Source: Paeniglutamicibacter quisquiliarum (GTDB taxonomy: Bacteria; Actinomycetota; Actinomycetes; Actinomycetales; Micrococcaceae). Taken from it: a stretch of 64,000 bases of DNA. The translations under genes were made by a program, and so were the position numbers. The first letter of the stretch is position 1. Every line of letters starts with the position of its first letter. Positions 33,371-41,607 of the stretch are shown in pieces. Under the pieces are notes generated by a model that saw nothing but the letters and a program-made list of their open reading frames with translations, was not told the DNA's origin and did no database searches. The DNA lies in assembly GCF_019084045.1 (NCBI RefSeq), contig NZ_JAHRED010000001.1:248001-312000 (forward strand), given 5' to 3'.

Positions 33371-33765
33371 GCATCCTAGTGGGATACGTTCCGACCAAGG
33401 TCGGCGAGGCGGCGGTGCGCGCCGCCATCCGCGAGGCAGGTCTTCGCAACGAGGAACTGCTGATCGTGAACTCCGTGCGCGAAGGCGCGCTGGTGGACAA
33501 GTCAGTGGCCAGCCCGGAGGATATCGAGCGCATCAGGCAGTCAACGGTGGATGCGGGCATCAAGGCCCGGATCCTGGAATCGGTGCACCGCGACGACCTG
33601 GCCGAGGAGATCCTTGACCTGGCCGAGAAGCACGACGTCTCGTTGATCGTGATCGGCCTGCGCCAGCGCTCCCAGGTCGGCAAGTTCATCATGGGCTCGC
33701 ACGCCCAGCGCATCCTGCTCCAGGCCGAGCACCCGGTGCTCGCCGTGAAGGCCGACCAGGTCTAG
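33367..33765 (+). CDS. universal stress protein (UspA family)
   Basis: 132 residues, one Usp domain. MSILVGYVPT begins the first strand, and the ATP-binding signature appears as VIGLRQRSQVGKFIMGSHAQRILLQAEHPVLAV (G-x2-G-x9-G-S type, with R-Q-R-S before it). Its ATG overlaps the tctA stop (ATGA), so it is translated with the transporter. Small Usp proteins are often the last gene of TctCBA operons and of TRAP operons, where they may regulate the carrier. Confidence 0.9.
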   Translation: MSILVGYVPTKVGEAAVRAAIREAGLRNEELLIVNSVREGALVDKSVASPEDIERIRQSTVDAGIKARILESVHRDDLAEEILDLAEKHDVSLIVIGLRQRSQVGKFIMGSHAQRILLQAEHPVLAVKADQV

Positions 33766-33917
33766 AGATCCCTGCTTGGATCCGCGGGTCGGTCTCGTCA
33801 TCCGTTTGGAGCCGTTGACCGGCCCGCTCTCTCGGCTTGATGCCGGATGGAGAGGCCGAGCTTGTCCTTCGTGGCGGTTGCCAGGCTGTGATCGTCACAC
33901 CGGTCCCATGGTTCCAC

Positions 33918-35225
33918 CTATGCTTCATCAGTGGTATCGAACCAGGCACGGCCGTGCAGGTAACGGACCGCATGCCCTCCTAGTCCTGCGGGTGCTAGAT
34001 CGATCCGGTCCAGTACTCCGCCCAGAGGGCGCAGCGGTCGCTCCCACTCTGATTCATTTGTATGTGACTCGCGTTCTTCGACCAGGTCGTCCGCGCCGGG
34101 GTAGATTTCCGCCATGCCATTGGTGAAACGTGCAGGCAACCCAGTAAAGGCATTACCTGCATAGCCAATGAGCAATGTTCTGTCTGATTCCGCCTGCGTG
34201 GACATGGGCAACAGGGACTCTTCATCCCAGAGCCAGGTATTGGTGGCCTCGGAACGAAATTGTTCGACAGAAAGTGAATTGATCCGGTCGATCCCGTGAA
34301 CCGGGCAGTAGGCGGATGCCAGAACACCGATGTCACCGTAAAGGTCCGCTTCATCGGGGTTTGCCCGTAATGATTCTTCGATACAAGAACACGAAGGCAC
34401 CGAACTGGCACGGTTGAAGGGAACCGTCCCGGCGTCTTCGGAAAGCGAGGCCCACAGCCCTTGGACCGGACCGGCAACTATCGGAACATGCCACACCACG
34501 GTGCCTATGCGCCGTCTGGCTAGAAATCTCCAGCCGCAGCGATGCCATTGGACGAGTGCCAGAATACTCACGGTTGCAGCTGCCGTTCCCAGGCAATCGG
34601 GCAACGCCAGGTCTTCCAGTTCTTGATAGGTGCGTCCCACCGCAGCAGGCATAGCCATCATTGCGGCCAGCCAGCCGACGATGGCGAGCGCGCTCAAACC
34701 TGTTGCCCAAGACAGGCTGCGCCGCTTGAAGCGTCTCAAAGCCTCAATGGCACCTGACCCGAGCTCAATCGTCGTCCCCGTGTTTGATACCGACGCAAGA
34801 GTGCGGACTGCATGAATTTGCCGCAGAGTGAACCTCGCCTGGATAAGCCACCAAGTTGCCGCGGCTATCGTGCCTGCCCACCAAAAAGTGGCGCTTTCGC
34901 TTGTGTCGAGGGAATACGGTATGGCCGCATAGAGCAAAACGATGGGTGCCATCGCGACGGCCAAACGACCAAAAAGCCAGCCGGTGAATGAAACGATTAG
35001 GGCAACAAACGTCGCAGAAAGACCGTACATATCTAGGGCCTGGTAAGTGCCCTGCCAATATTCCGGTGGAAGATCTTCCCACCCCCGATCGGCGATGAAG
35101 GAGGCAACCGTAGTCACTAACACGATCAACCAAGCAACCACCGTTTGCCGCCGTGCGGGAGGGCACAACGGAAGGTCGGACCATTCCTTGGCATCGGGCT
35201 TGACCAACGAGTAGGTCTCGTTCAT
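33918..35225 (-). CDS. membrane protein of unknown function
   Basis: About 435 residues that I do not recognise. The first 240 residues hold about six hydrophobic segments (for example VVAWLIVLVTTVASFIA, GLSATFVALIVSFTGWLFG, IVLLYAAIPYSL, TIAAATWWLI, LSALAIVGWLAAMMAM, TVSILALVQWH). The remaining 190 residues are soluble, acidic and without a known motif, with a Cys-x-Cys (SCSCIEES). GC content looks lower than in neighbouring genes, which suggests later acquisition. An in-frame GTG eight codons upstream is an alternative start; neither has a clear ribosome site. No operon partner is visible. The region 33766-33917 beside it and 35250-35562 on the other side show no gene. Confidence 0.65.
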   Translation of the reverse strand: MNETYSLVKPDAKEWSDLPLCPPARRQTVVAWLIVLVTTVASFIADRGWEDLPPEYWQGTYQALDMYGLSATFVALIVSFTGWLFGRLAVAMAPIVLLYAAIPYSLDTSESATFWWAGTIAAATWWLIQARFTLRQIHAVRTLASVSNTGTTIELGSGAIEALRRFKRRSLSWATGLSALAIVGWLAAMMAMPAAVGRTYQELEDLALPDCLGTAAATVSILALVQWHRCGWRFLARRRIGTVVWHVPIVAGPVQGLWASLSEDAGTVPFNRASSVPSCSCIEESLRANPDEADLYGDIGVLASAYCPVHGIDRINSLSVEQFRSEATNTWLWDEESLLPMSTQAESDRTLLIGYAGNAFTGLPARFTNGMAEIYPGADDLVEERESHTNESEWERPLRPLGGVLDRIDLAPAGLGGHAVRYLHGRAWFDTTDEA

Positions 35226-35562
35226 GTTGCAACCACGGCGATCATCCACTCATTCTCGCATTGGAACGCGGACAGGTCCTCCTCGTTTCGCCGGTCCCCA
35301 CCGCACCCCGGCCTATGGTCAGCTGGCTGACATCGACGGATCTAAGTTGATTCTTTCAAGAGTGGTTGTGGAGTTAGACAGCTGATACCAACAGAATCGG
35401 TGAATCACCATTCCCTCGCCTCCCGGGTTCCAGAACGGCGGGCAAACGTGCCGCGGTCGACTCCGTGGTCCCGTCTCCGCGGATGAGAACGTTATGGTGC
35501 CTGATGCTGGGGGGAAGTCTGACGGTGCTGCCGCCTGCGCGTCTTGGCGGGTGCTGATCCTC

Positions 35563-36267
35563 TCAGAGGGTGGGTGGGGCAACCCCGGCCTCAATCTCGA
35601 GTCGATGCAGTGAGTTTGCCAAGTGCACGCGCATGGCCGCGGCGGCGGCCATGGCGTTGCCCGAGGCGATGGCGTTGCGGATGGTGAGGTGTTCCTCCGC
35701 GACTTGTTCCAGCCGTGGGACCAGCACCGAATCCGTGGAGTCCAGTCGCTGGCGCGGCATGGCGATCATGGCAGGGCCGAGGTGGCGCACCGCATCCAGG
35801 AAGTATGGGTTGCCGCTCCCGGCCGCCACGGCGGAGTGGAATTCGAAGTCGCAGCTCATGGAGCGCGAGGCGTTGGTACCGGCGTTCCGGAAGGCTTCCA
35901 ATGCCGCGTCGAGGGCGGGCAGGGTCCCGGCGTTCGCCGTGACCGCGGCGGCGGCTGCCGCCTCTGATTCCAGGCCCATCCGGAACTCGAGCAAATGCCG
36001 GCGTTCGGCAAGGGTCCGCGGTACCCGGGCCTGCGCACCGGTTTCCGGTGGTGGCGGAGTCAGGGCAAAACTGCCGGCACCGCGGCGCGTGTGGACCAGT
36101 CCTTCGGCCTGCAGCCGGGTCAGCGCCTCGCGCACCACGGTGCGCGAGACGGCATGCTCGGCGATCAGGGCATTCTCGCTGGGGAGCTTGTCTCCCGGGG
36201 CGATTTCCCCGGAGCTGATCTGCCCGCGCAGGTGCTCAACCAGGCCGGTCGTCAGATTGGGTTTCAT
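35563..36267 (-). CDS. GntR-family regulator, FadR/FCD subfamily
   Basis: 234 residues. The N-terminal winged helix (LVEHLRGQISSGEIAPGDKLPSE, then AVSRTVVREALTRLQAEGLV) is followed by the all-helical FCD ligand domain with EFRMGLESEAA, DFEFHSAVAAGSGNPYF and the late EEHLTIRNAI, whose Asp and His residues usually bind metal and an acidic effector. It lies downstream of the talarate/galactarate dehydratase gene on the same strand with a 36-bp gap, so it is probably co-transcribed with it. Two tandem dyads at that gene's promoter are its likely autoregulatory targets. Confidence 0.92.
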   Translation of the reverse strand: MKPNLTTGLVEHLRGQISSGEIAPGDKLPSENALIAEHAVSRTVVREALTRLQAEGLVHTRRGAGSFALTPPPPETGAQARVPRTLAERRHLLEFRMGLESEAAAAAAVTANAGTLPALDAALEAFRNAGTNASRSMSCDFEFHSAVAAGSGNPYFLDAVRHLGPAMIAMPRQRLDSTDSVLVPRLEQVAEEHLTIRNAIASGNAMAAAAAMRVHLANSLHRLEIEAGVAPPTL

Positions 36268-36303
36268 ACTTCGAATGCTTTCACGAGCGCCGCGGCGGGG
36301 CGA

Positions 36304-37437
36304 CTAGGCTCGGCCGAACTCGACGGTATCGGTCGTCCAGGCGCGGGCCTGGTCGCTGAAGGTGAAGCCGAGTCCCGGGCGGTTGGGGACCAGCATGCGC
36401 CCGTCCTTGGTCTCGAGGCGTTCGTTGAACAGCGGGTCCAGCCAGTCGAAGTGCTCCACCCAGGGCTCGCGCGGGTAAGCGGCGGCGAGGTGCAGGTGGA
36501 TCTCCATGGCGAAGTGCGGTGCCAGGTCCAGGCCCGCCTGGTCCGCAAGCGTGGACAAGCGCAGGAACTGGGTGATGCCGCCGATGCGCGGGGCGTCGGG
36601 CTGGATGATGTCGCAGGCGCGGGTGGCAATGAGGCGTTCGTGCTCGGCCACGGAGGCCAGCATCTCGCCGGTGGCAATCGGGGTGTCCAGGGCTGCGGCG
36701 AGCGCCGCATGGCCCTCGGCGTCGTAGGCATCGAGGGGCTCCTCGATCCAGACCAGGTCGAACTCCTCGAGCTTGCGGCCCATGCGCAGCGCGGTGGCGC
36801 GATCCCACTGCTGGTTGGCGTCCACCATCATCGGCACGTTCGGGCCGATATGCTCGCGCACCGCGGCGACGCGGCGCAGGTCCTCGGAGGAATCCGGCAG
36901 GCCGACCTTGATCTTGATGCCGCCGATGCCCTCCTCGATGGACTGGCTGGCGCGGTCCTTGACCTCGGCGATGGAGGCGTTGAGGAAGCCCCCGGAGGTG
37001 TTGTAGGTGCGCACCGAGTCGCGGTGGGACCCGAGGAACTTGGCCAGCGGCAGGCCCGCGCGCTTGGACTTCAGGTCATAGAGGGCGATGTCGAGGGCGG
37101 CGAGCGCCTGGGTGGCGACGCCCGAGCGTCCCACCGAGGCGCCGGCCCACAGGAGCTTGGTGTAGAGCTTGGCAATGTCGTTGGGGTCCTCGCCGATCAT
37201 GGTCTCGGCGACTTCCTTGGCGTGGGCGAACTGTGCCGGTCCGCCGGCGCGCTTCGAGTAGGAGAAGCCAAGGCCTTCGTGGCCCTGTTCGGTCTTGATC
37301 TCGGCGAAGAGGAAGACGACCTCGGTCATGGGCTTCTGGCGCCCGGTGAAGACCTTGGCGTCGGAGATCGGGGTGGCCAGGGGCAGCCGTGCGGTGGACA
37401 GCTTGACGTGGCGAATGGCATCGGGGGTGTAGCTCAT
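36304..37437 (-). CDS. L-talarate/galactarate dehydratase (enolase superfamily)
   Basis: 377 residues. Close in wording to the characterised talarate/galactarate dehydratases: GIKIKVGLPDSSEDLRR (K-x-K), MMVDANQQWDR (Asp ligand and Asn), WIEEPLDAYDAEGHA (Glu ligand), TPIATGEML (third ligand), QPDAPRIGG and APHFAMEIHLH with the catalytic His. It should dehydrate galactarate or L-talarate to 5-dehydro-4-deoxyglucarate, the KdgD substrate made also by GudD. The start MSYTPDA is preceded, 12 bp away, by AGGAG. Controlled by a promoter overlapped with GntR-type dyads. Confidence 0.92.
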   Translation of the reverse strand: MSYTPDAIRHVKLSTARLPLATPISDAKVFTGRQKPMTEVVFLFAEIKTEQGHEGLGFSYSKRAGGPAQFAHAKEVAETMIGEDPNDIAKLYTKLLWAGASVGRSGVATQALAALDIALYDLKSKRAGLPLAKFLGSHRDSVRTYNTSGGFLNASIAEVKDRASQSIEEGIGGIKIKVGLPDSSEDLRRVAAVREHIGPNVPMMVDANQQWDRATALRMGRKLEEFDLVWIEEPLDAYDAEGHAALAAALDTPIATGEMLASVAEHERLIATRACDIIQPDAPRIGGITQFLRLSTLADQAGLDLAPHFAMEIHLHLAAAYPREPWVEHFDWLDPLFNERLETKDGRMLVPNRPGLGFTFSDQARAWTTDTVEFGRA

Positions 37438-37488
37438 GGCGGCTCTGTGCTCCTGGGGAGGGAATGGCGGGACTGTGCTGGTGAACAC

Positions 37489-37525
37489 AACTTATCGTAT
37501 AAGTTGAAAACTTATGGCACAAGTG
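37489..37525 (-). promoter_or_regulatory. promoter overlapped by tandem GntR-type operators
   Basis: Dyad 1 is a perfect 17-mer AACTTAT-CGT-ATAAGTT (37489-37505). Dyad 2, AACTTAT-GGC-ACAAGTG (37509-37525), is imperfect and starts exactly 20 bp away, two helical turns. On the minus strand TTGTGC (37522-37517), a 17-bp spacer and TACGAT (37499-37494) form a promoter lying inside both dyads, so regulator binding should repress the dehydratase-gntR operon. Confidence 0.75.
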
Positions 37526-37593
37526 GTTTCGGGGAAGTATTTCGGACCGCATTCACTCCGGATCCCCTCCACGCACGTAGGGAGAAAATGCCA

Positions 37594-37623
37594 GTGGCCC
37601 ACCCGGAACACCGGGTGGGCCAC
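37594..37623 (-). terminator. terminator after the hydroxyacid dehydrogenase
   Basis: A perfect 13-bp stem (37594-37606 with 37611-37623) with loop AACA, 17 bp past the dehydrogenase stop; on the minus strand it is followed by TGGCATTTTC. Confidence 0.8.
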
Positions 37624-37640
37624 ACGTGGGAATGGGATGC

Positions 37641-38633
37641 CTATGAAACGGGAGTGACTAACTCTCCCGAGTGGATGTAGCTGCGCAGGTTGTCCAGTGT
37701 TAGCGCCGCCATGTCGGCGCGCGTCTCGTGCGTGCCGCTGCCCAGGTGCGGCAGCAGGACCACGTTGTCCAGGGCAAAGAGCTCCCCGGGAACGTGCGGC
37801 TCGTTGGCGAACACGTCCAGACCGGCGCCGGCGATGCCGCCGTTCTGCAGGGCCGAAACCAGGGCCCGCTCGTCCACGACGCTGCCGCGGGCAATGTTGA
37901 TCAGGAAGCCATTCGTGCCAATCGCCTCCAGCACCGTCGCGTCGACGAGTCCGGCCGAGGCGGGGCCGCCGGCCGCCGCGACGATCAAGACGTCGGTGGC
38001 CTCGGCCAGGGCCGCGGCCGAGGGGTGGTACGTGTATGCGCTGCCGTTGACTTCCGAGCGGTTGTGATAGTGGATTTCGCAGCCGAAGGCTTCGAGCCGC
38101 TTGGCGATTGCCGCGCCGATGCGCCCCAGCCCCAGGATGCCCACGCGCTTGCCGCTGGCGCGGGTGGCAAGCGGGAAATTCGCGCCGCTGGCCCAGGTGC
38201 CGGCGCGCACGAAGCGCTCGGCGGCGCTCAGCGAGCGCAGGGTGTCAAGGTACAGGCCCAGGGCGGTGTCGGCGACGCAGTCGGTCAGGACGTCGGGGGT
38301 GTTGCTGATCGGGATGTTGCGTTCATTGGCCTGGGCGACATCGGTGGCGTCGTAGCCGACCCCGAAGTTCACTATGGCCTCGAGGCTTGGCAGGCGCTCC
38401 ATGAGATCGGTGTCGACGCCGATTTTTCCAGAGCACACTGCGACGCGGATCGACTCGCCGTGTTCGGCGAGGAATTCCACTCGGCCGGCTCCGGGCTCGG
38501 GAAGCATCAGTGCGTCGTAGTCGTCAACGAGTGCCTTGGCGACCGTGGGGTTGACCGGGCCAACGCGCAAGATGGCGTTCCCGGTAATGGGGCTGGGGTC
38601 GCGCCGCGTGATGGCGCTGGTATCTGCTGACAT
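37641..38633 (-). CDS. 2-hydroxyacid dehydrogenase (hydroxypyruvate/glyoxylate reductase type)
   Basis: 330 residues. NAD(P)-binding GILGLGRIGAAIA, the substrate-binding Arg in INIARGSVVDE, and the catalytic His in LLPHLGSGTHETR are visible, the last being characteristic of the hydroxypyruvate/glyoxylate reductase branch. It probably reduces hydroxypyruvate, glyoxylate or a sugar-derived 2-oxo acid. It is monocistronic, driven by the conserved TTGGAC element and closed by a strong terminator. It is a distinct paralogue of the dehydrogenase at 1.9-2.8 kb, and shares the promoter type with it. Confidence 0.9.
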   Translation of the reverse strand: MSADTSAITRRDPSPITGNAILRVGPVNPTVAKALVDDYDALMLPEPGAGRVEFLAEHGESIRVAVCSGKIGVDTDLMERLPSLEAIVNFGVGYDATDVAQANERNIPISNTPDVLTDCVADTALGLYLDTLRSLSAAERFVRAGTWASGANFPLATRASGKRVGILGLGRIGAAIAKRLEAFGCEIHYHNRSEVNGSAYTYHPSAAALAEATDVLIVAAAGGPASAGLVDATVLEAIGTNGFLINIARGSVVDERALVSALQNGGIAGAGLDVFANEPHVPGELFALDNVVLLPHLGSGTHETRADMAALTLDNLRSYIHSGELVTPVS

Positions 38634-38639
38634 ACCTGA

Positions 38640-38670
38640 ATCCTAGGGAGGCGCAAGCATGCGCGTCCAA
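38640..38670 (-). promoter_or_regulatory. TTGGAC-N19-TAGGAT promoter-like element (site 3)
   Basis: On the minus strand TTGGAC (38670-38665), a 19-bp spacer beginning GCGCAT, and TAGGAT (38645-38640), only 7 bp before the dehydrogenase ATG. Such closeness suggests a very short leader or a leaderless message. The rest of the divergent gap, 38671-38915, serves as leader to the Dpp operon; I find no clear promoter for it. Confidence 0.6.
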
Positions 38671-38915
38671 CACACAGAATGCATGGATCAATACCGTTGG
38701 GGCATTGGTTCCCCGTCAGCCGCGTGATGTAGCGGATGTCACAATGCGCATCGAATGCCGATCGGGACCAACCGTCCCGGAACCGCGAGTTCATGCGGAA
38801 GCAAGGCCTTGACGCGTCTCGGTTCCGACCTCAAGGCTATGGGAACACGACCGGCAAATCCCGATGCATTGGTCGTTCGCACTCGTCCACTTCGCTCACC
38901 GCAGAGGAAACACCG

Positions 38916-40517
38916 ATGTTTTTTTCCAGCAAGGCAACGACCCCCGTGACCCGCACCCGCCGACTTTCCATGGCCGTGGCCGCCGGAGCCCTTTTGGGCA
39001 CCACGATCCTCTCCGGCTGCTCCGTGGCAAACTCCTCGGGGGCCGGCGGTTCCTCCTCAGCCGGTGCCCCTGCCGCCGGCGACACCCTGCGCGTGGTGCT
39101 GCAGCAGGAACCGCCCACGCTCGAGGCCTGCGAATCGAACCTCACCAGCACCGGCGTCGTAGTGCGCTCGACCATCACCGAGCCGCTGATTGAGCGCAAT
39201 CCGACCTCCGGGGAGCTCGAGCCCAAGCTCGCCACCGAATGGACCAGCAAGGACGACACCACCTGGACGCTGAAGCTGCGCGAGGGAGTGAAGTTCCACG
39301 ACGGATCGGAATTCACCGCCGAGGACGCCGCGGCAACCATTGACCGCGCCGTCAACGGCAAGCTCGGCTGCAACGTCGAGGGCTACGTCTTTGGCGACGA
39401 CGACCTGAAGGTCAAGGTCGTTGACGACACGACCCTGACGGTCACCTCGCCGAAGGCCGACCCCATCCTGCCGCTGCGTCTCTCCTTCCTGGAGGTCGTG
39501 CCCGCCGAGACCTCCACCACCGAAAAGGTGCGCGAACCGATCGGCACCGGACCCTACAGGCTCGAGAAGTGGGAGGCCGGCCAGAGCATCAGCGCCTCGG
39601 CCTTCGCCGACTACTGGGGCGAGGCCCCCGCCTTCCCGAAGGCCAACTACCAGTGGAGGAGCGAGGGCAGCGTCCGCGCCGCCATGGTCACCTCCGGCGA
39701 GGCAGACATCGCCACCGGCCTGAGCCCGGAAGACAACATCGGGGACCTGGGCGTTGCCTACCCCAACAACGAAACCGTGGCCCTGCGCATGCACGCCGAC
39801 AAGGCACCCTTCACCGACATCAAGGTCCGCCAGGCCGTAAACTACGCCATCGACAAGGAAGCCATCGTCGCTTCCCTCTACGGCGGACGCGACAAGGCGG
39901 CCGCCCAGCTGGTGCCCGAGGGCGTCGTGGGGCACAGCGAGTCCCTGCCGGTCTGGCCCTACGACCCGGAAAAGGCCAAGAGCCTGGTCGAAGAGGCCAA
40001 GGCAGCCGGCGTTGACACCTCCGCCCAGATCAGCCTGGTGGTGCGCTCGGCACAGTTCCCCAAGATCGAGGAGCTGGGCCAGGTCATCCAGGAGCAGCTG
40101 ACCCAGGCCGGGCTGAACGTGAAGCTGAAGATGCTCGAGACCAGCCAGCACCTGACCTACCAGGTCCGCCCGTTCCCCACTGACGACGAGGGCGCCATCA
40201 TGCTGATGACCCAGCACGGCAACCAGGCCGGCGACGCAGCCTTCACCGTCGACCAGTACATGACAACCAAGGGCGCCCAGTCGGCCTTCGGCACCCCGGA
40301 GCTCGACAAGCTCATTGCCACCGCCGATGCAGCCACGGGCGATGACCGCCAGGGCGCCTTCGAGAAGGTCTTCTCCTACCAGAACGACAACGTGGTGCAG
40401 TTCGCCCACATCGCCCACCAGACCGGCATGCTCGGTGTGGCCGCGACCGTGGACTACGAGCCGAACTCCTCCTCGGGCGACGAACTGCGCCTGGCCGAGG
40501 TCACCAAGGGCCAGTAG
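38916..40517 (+). CDS. peptide/nickel-type ABC transporter substrate-binding lipoprotein
   Basis: 533 residues. Signal peptide with lipobox LSGC near residue 34, then a family 5 solute-binding protein: LRVVLQQEPPTLEACESN, LKLREGVKFHDGSEFTAEDA (the family signature), PIGTGPYRLEKWE and KVRQAVNYAIDKEAI. It binds oligopeptides or other extended ligands outside the cell. GAGGAAA precedes the ATG. First of five genes forming a complete Dpp/Opp importer. The sugar-acid surroundings leave open that it binds an oligo-uronide or opine-like ligand; peptide is the default. Confidence 0.92.
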   Translation: MFFSSKATTPVTRTRRLSMAVAAGALLGTTILSGCSVANSSGAGGSSSAGAPAAGDTLRVVLQQEPPTLEACESNLTSTGVVVRSTITEPLIERNPTSGELEPKLATEWTSKDDTTWTLKLREGVKFHDGSEFTAEDAAATIDRAVNGKLGCNVEGYVFGDDDLKVKVVDDTTLTVTSPKADPILPLRLSFLEVVPAETSTTEKVREPIGTGPYRLEKWEAGQSISASAFADYWGEAPAFPKANYQWRSEGSVRAAMVTSGEADIATGLSPEDNIGDLGVAYPNNETVALRMHADKAPFTDIKVRQAVNYAIDKEAIVASLYGGRDKAAAQLVPEGVVGHSESLPVWPYDPEKAKSLVEEAKAAGVDTSAQISLVVRSAQFPKIEELGQVIQEQLTQAGLNVKLKMLETSQHLTYQVRPFPTDDEGAIMLMTQHGNQAGDAAFTVDQYMTTKGAQSAFGTPELDKLIATADAATGDDRQGAFEKVFSYQNDNVVQFAHIAHQTGMLGVAATVDYEPNSSSGDELRLAEVTKGQ

Positions 40518-40579
40518 CCCGTCTCCCGGCCTTCGCAAGGCATTGGCAATAAAGAATTCGACGGAAAGCAACTTAGATC

Positions 40580-41599
40580 ATGCTCACCTATTTGCGTAAA
40601 CGGATTATCTCCTCCGCACTGCCGCTGGTGGTCGTGGTGGTGGGTGTCTTCGCCCTGGCCCGGATGACCGGAAACCCGGCAAGCCTCTACCTGCCACTGA
40701 ACGCCACCGACGCCATGCGCGCGGACTTCATTGCCAAGAACGGCCTGGACCAGCCCGTACTGGTCCAAATGGCCGACTACTTCGGTGGTCTCTTGCGACT
40801 GGATTTCGGCACCTCGCTGCGTACAGGGGAGGATGCAGCGGCCATGGCGCTGCGCGCCTTCCCGGCAACGCTGCAACTTGCCGCGATGACCATGGTGATC
40901 GCCATCGTGTTGGCGATCATCGTGGGCTCCGCGGCGGCCCTGAAGCCCAACGGGGTGCTTGACCGCTTCGCCTCCTTCGTCTCCATGGCGGCGGCCTCGA
41001 TTCCCGACTTCTGGCTGGCCATCGTGGGCATCTGGGTCTTCGCGATCTACCTGGGATGGCTGCCCACCTCCGGCGTCATGGGCGCCGCCGCCTGGGTGCT
41101 GCCCGTGGCAACACTGGTGATGCGGCCCTTCGGGGCGCTGGTCCAGGTCATCCGCGGCGCCATGGTCACCTCCCTCTCCGAGCCCTACATCAAGCTCGCC
41201 CGCTCCAAGGGCGCCACCGAATACCGCGTGGTCACCGGCCACGCCCTGCGCAACGCCGCGGCCCCGGCCCTGACGGTTGCGGGCGACCTCACCGTCGGGC
41301 TGATCAACGGAGCGGTGGTCGTCGAGACGATCTTCGGCTGGCCGGGGATCGGCAAGTTGATGATCGACTCGATCCTGCAGCGCGACTTCGCCGTCCTCCA
41401 GGCCTGCGTGCTGCTCACGGCCCTGGCGATCTTCGTGCTGAACATCGTGATCGATGTGGGCTACGCGCTGCTTGACCCGCGGGTCCGTCCCACCGCCGGG
41501 GCCAGGGCGCGGAGCAAGGCGCGGGCCATTGCCCCCGGACCCGACTCCACCACGCCCGGTGGGCCCGCCGTCCCTGCCGCCGCCGGCGCGAACGCCTAG
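40580..41599 (+). CDS. ABC transporter permease (DppB type)
   Basis: 339 residues, six membrane segments. Starts LRKRIISSALPLVVVVVGVFAL, with NGLDQPVLVQMADYFGGLLRLDFGTSL in the first outer loop as usual for DppB, and the ATPase-docking loop IKLARSKGATEYRVVTGHALRNAAAPAL. The C-terminal tail of about 40 residues is Pro/Ala/Arg-rich and cytoplasmic. It forms the pore with the next gene. Confidence 0.93.
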   Translation: MLTYLRKRIISSALPLVVVVVGVFALARMTGNPASLYLPLNATDAMRADFIAKNGLDQPVLVQMADYFGGLLRLDFGTSLRTGEDAAAMALRAFPATLQLAAMTMVIAIVLAIIVGSAAALKPNGVLDRFASFVSMAAASIPDFWLAIVGIWVFAIYLGWLPTSGVMGAAAWVLPVATLVMRPFGALVQVIRGAMVTSLSEPYIKLARSKGATEYRVVTGHALRNAAAPALTVAGDLTVGLINGAVVVETIFGWPGIGKLMIDSILQRDFAVLQACVLLTALAIFVLNIVIDVGYALLDPRVRPTAGARARSKARAIAPGPDSTTPGGPAVPAAAGANA

Positions 41600-41607
41600 G
41601 AAAGACC

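Noticed and set aside
33776-34126. 116-codon plus-strand frame after the universal stress protein
   Set aside because: No domain, no ribosome site, and it overlaps the 3' end of the membrane-protein gene on the other strand.
35250-35562. Gap between the orphan membrane gene and GntR checked for genes and RNAs
   Set aside because: A 91-codon minus-strand frame is present but has no motif and overlaps the GntR 3' end; no hairpin with T-run was found.
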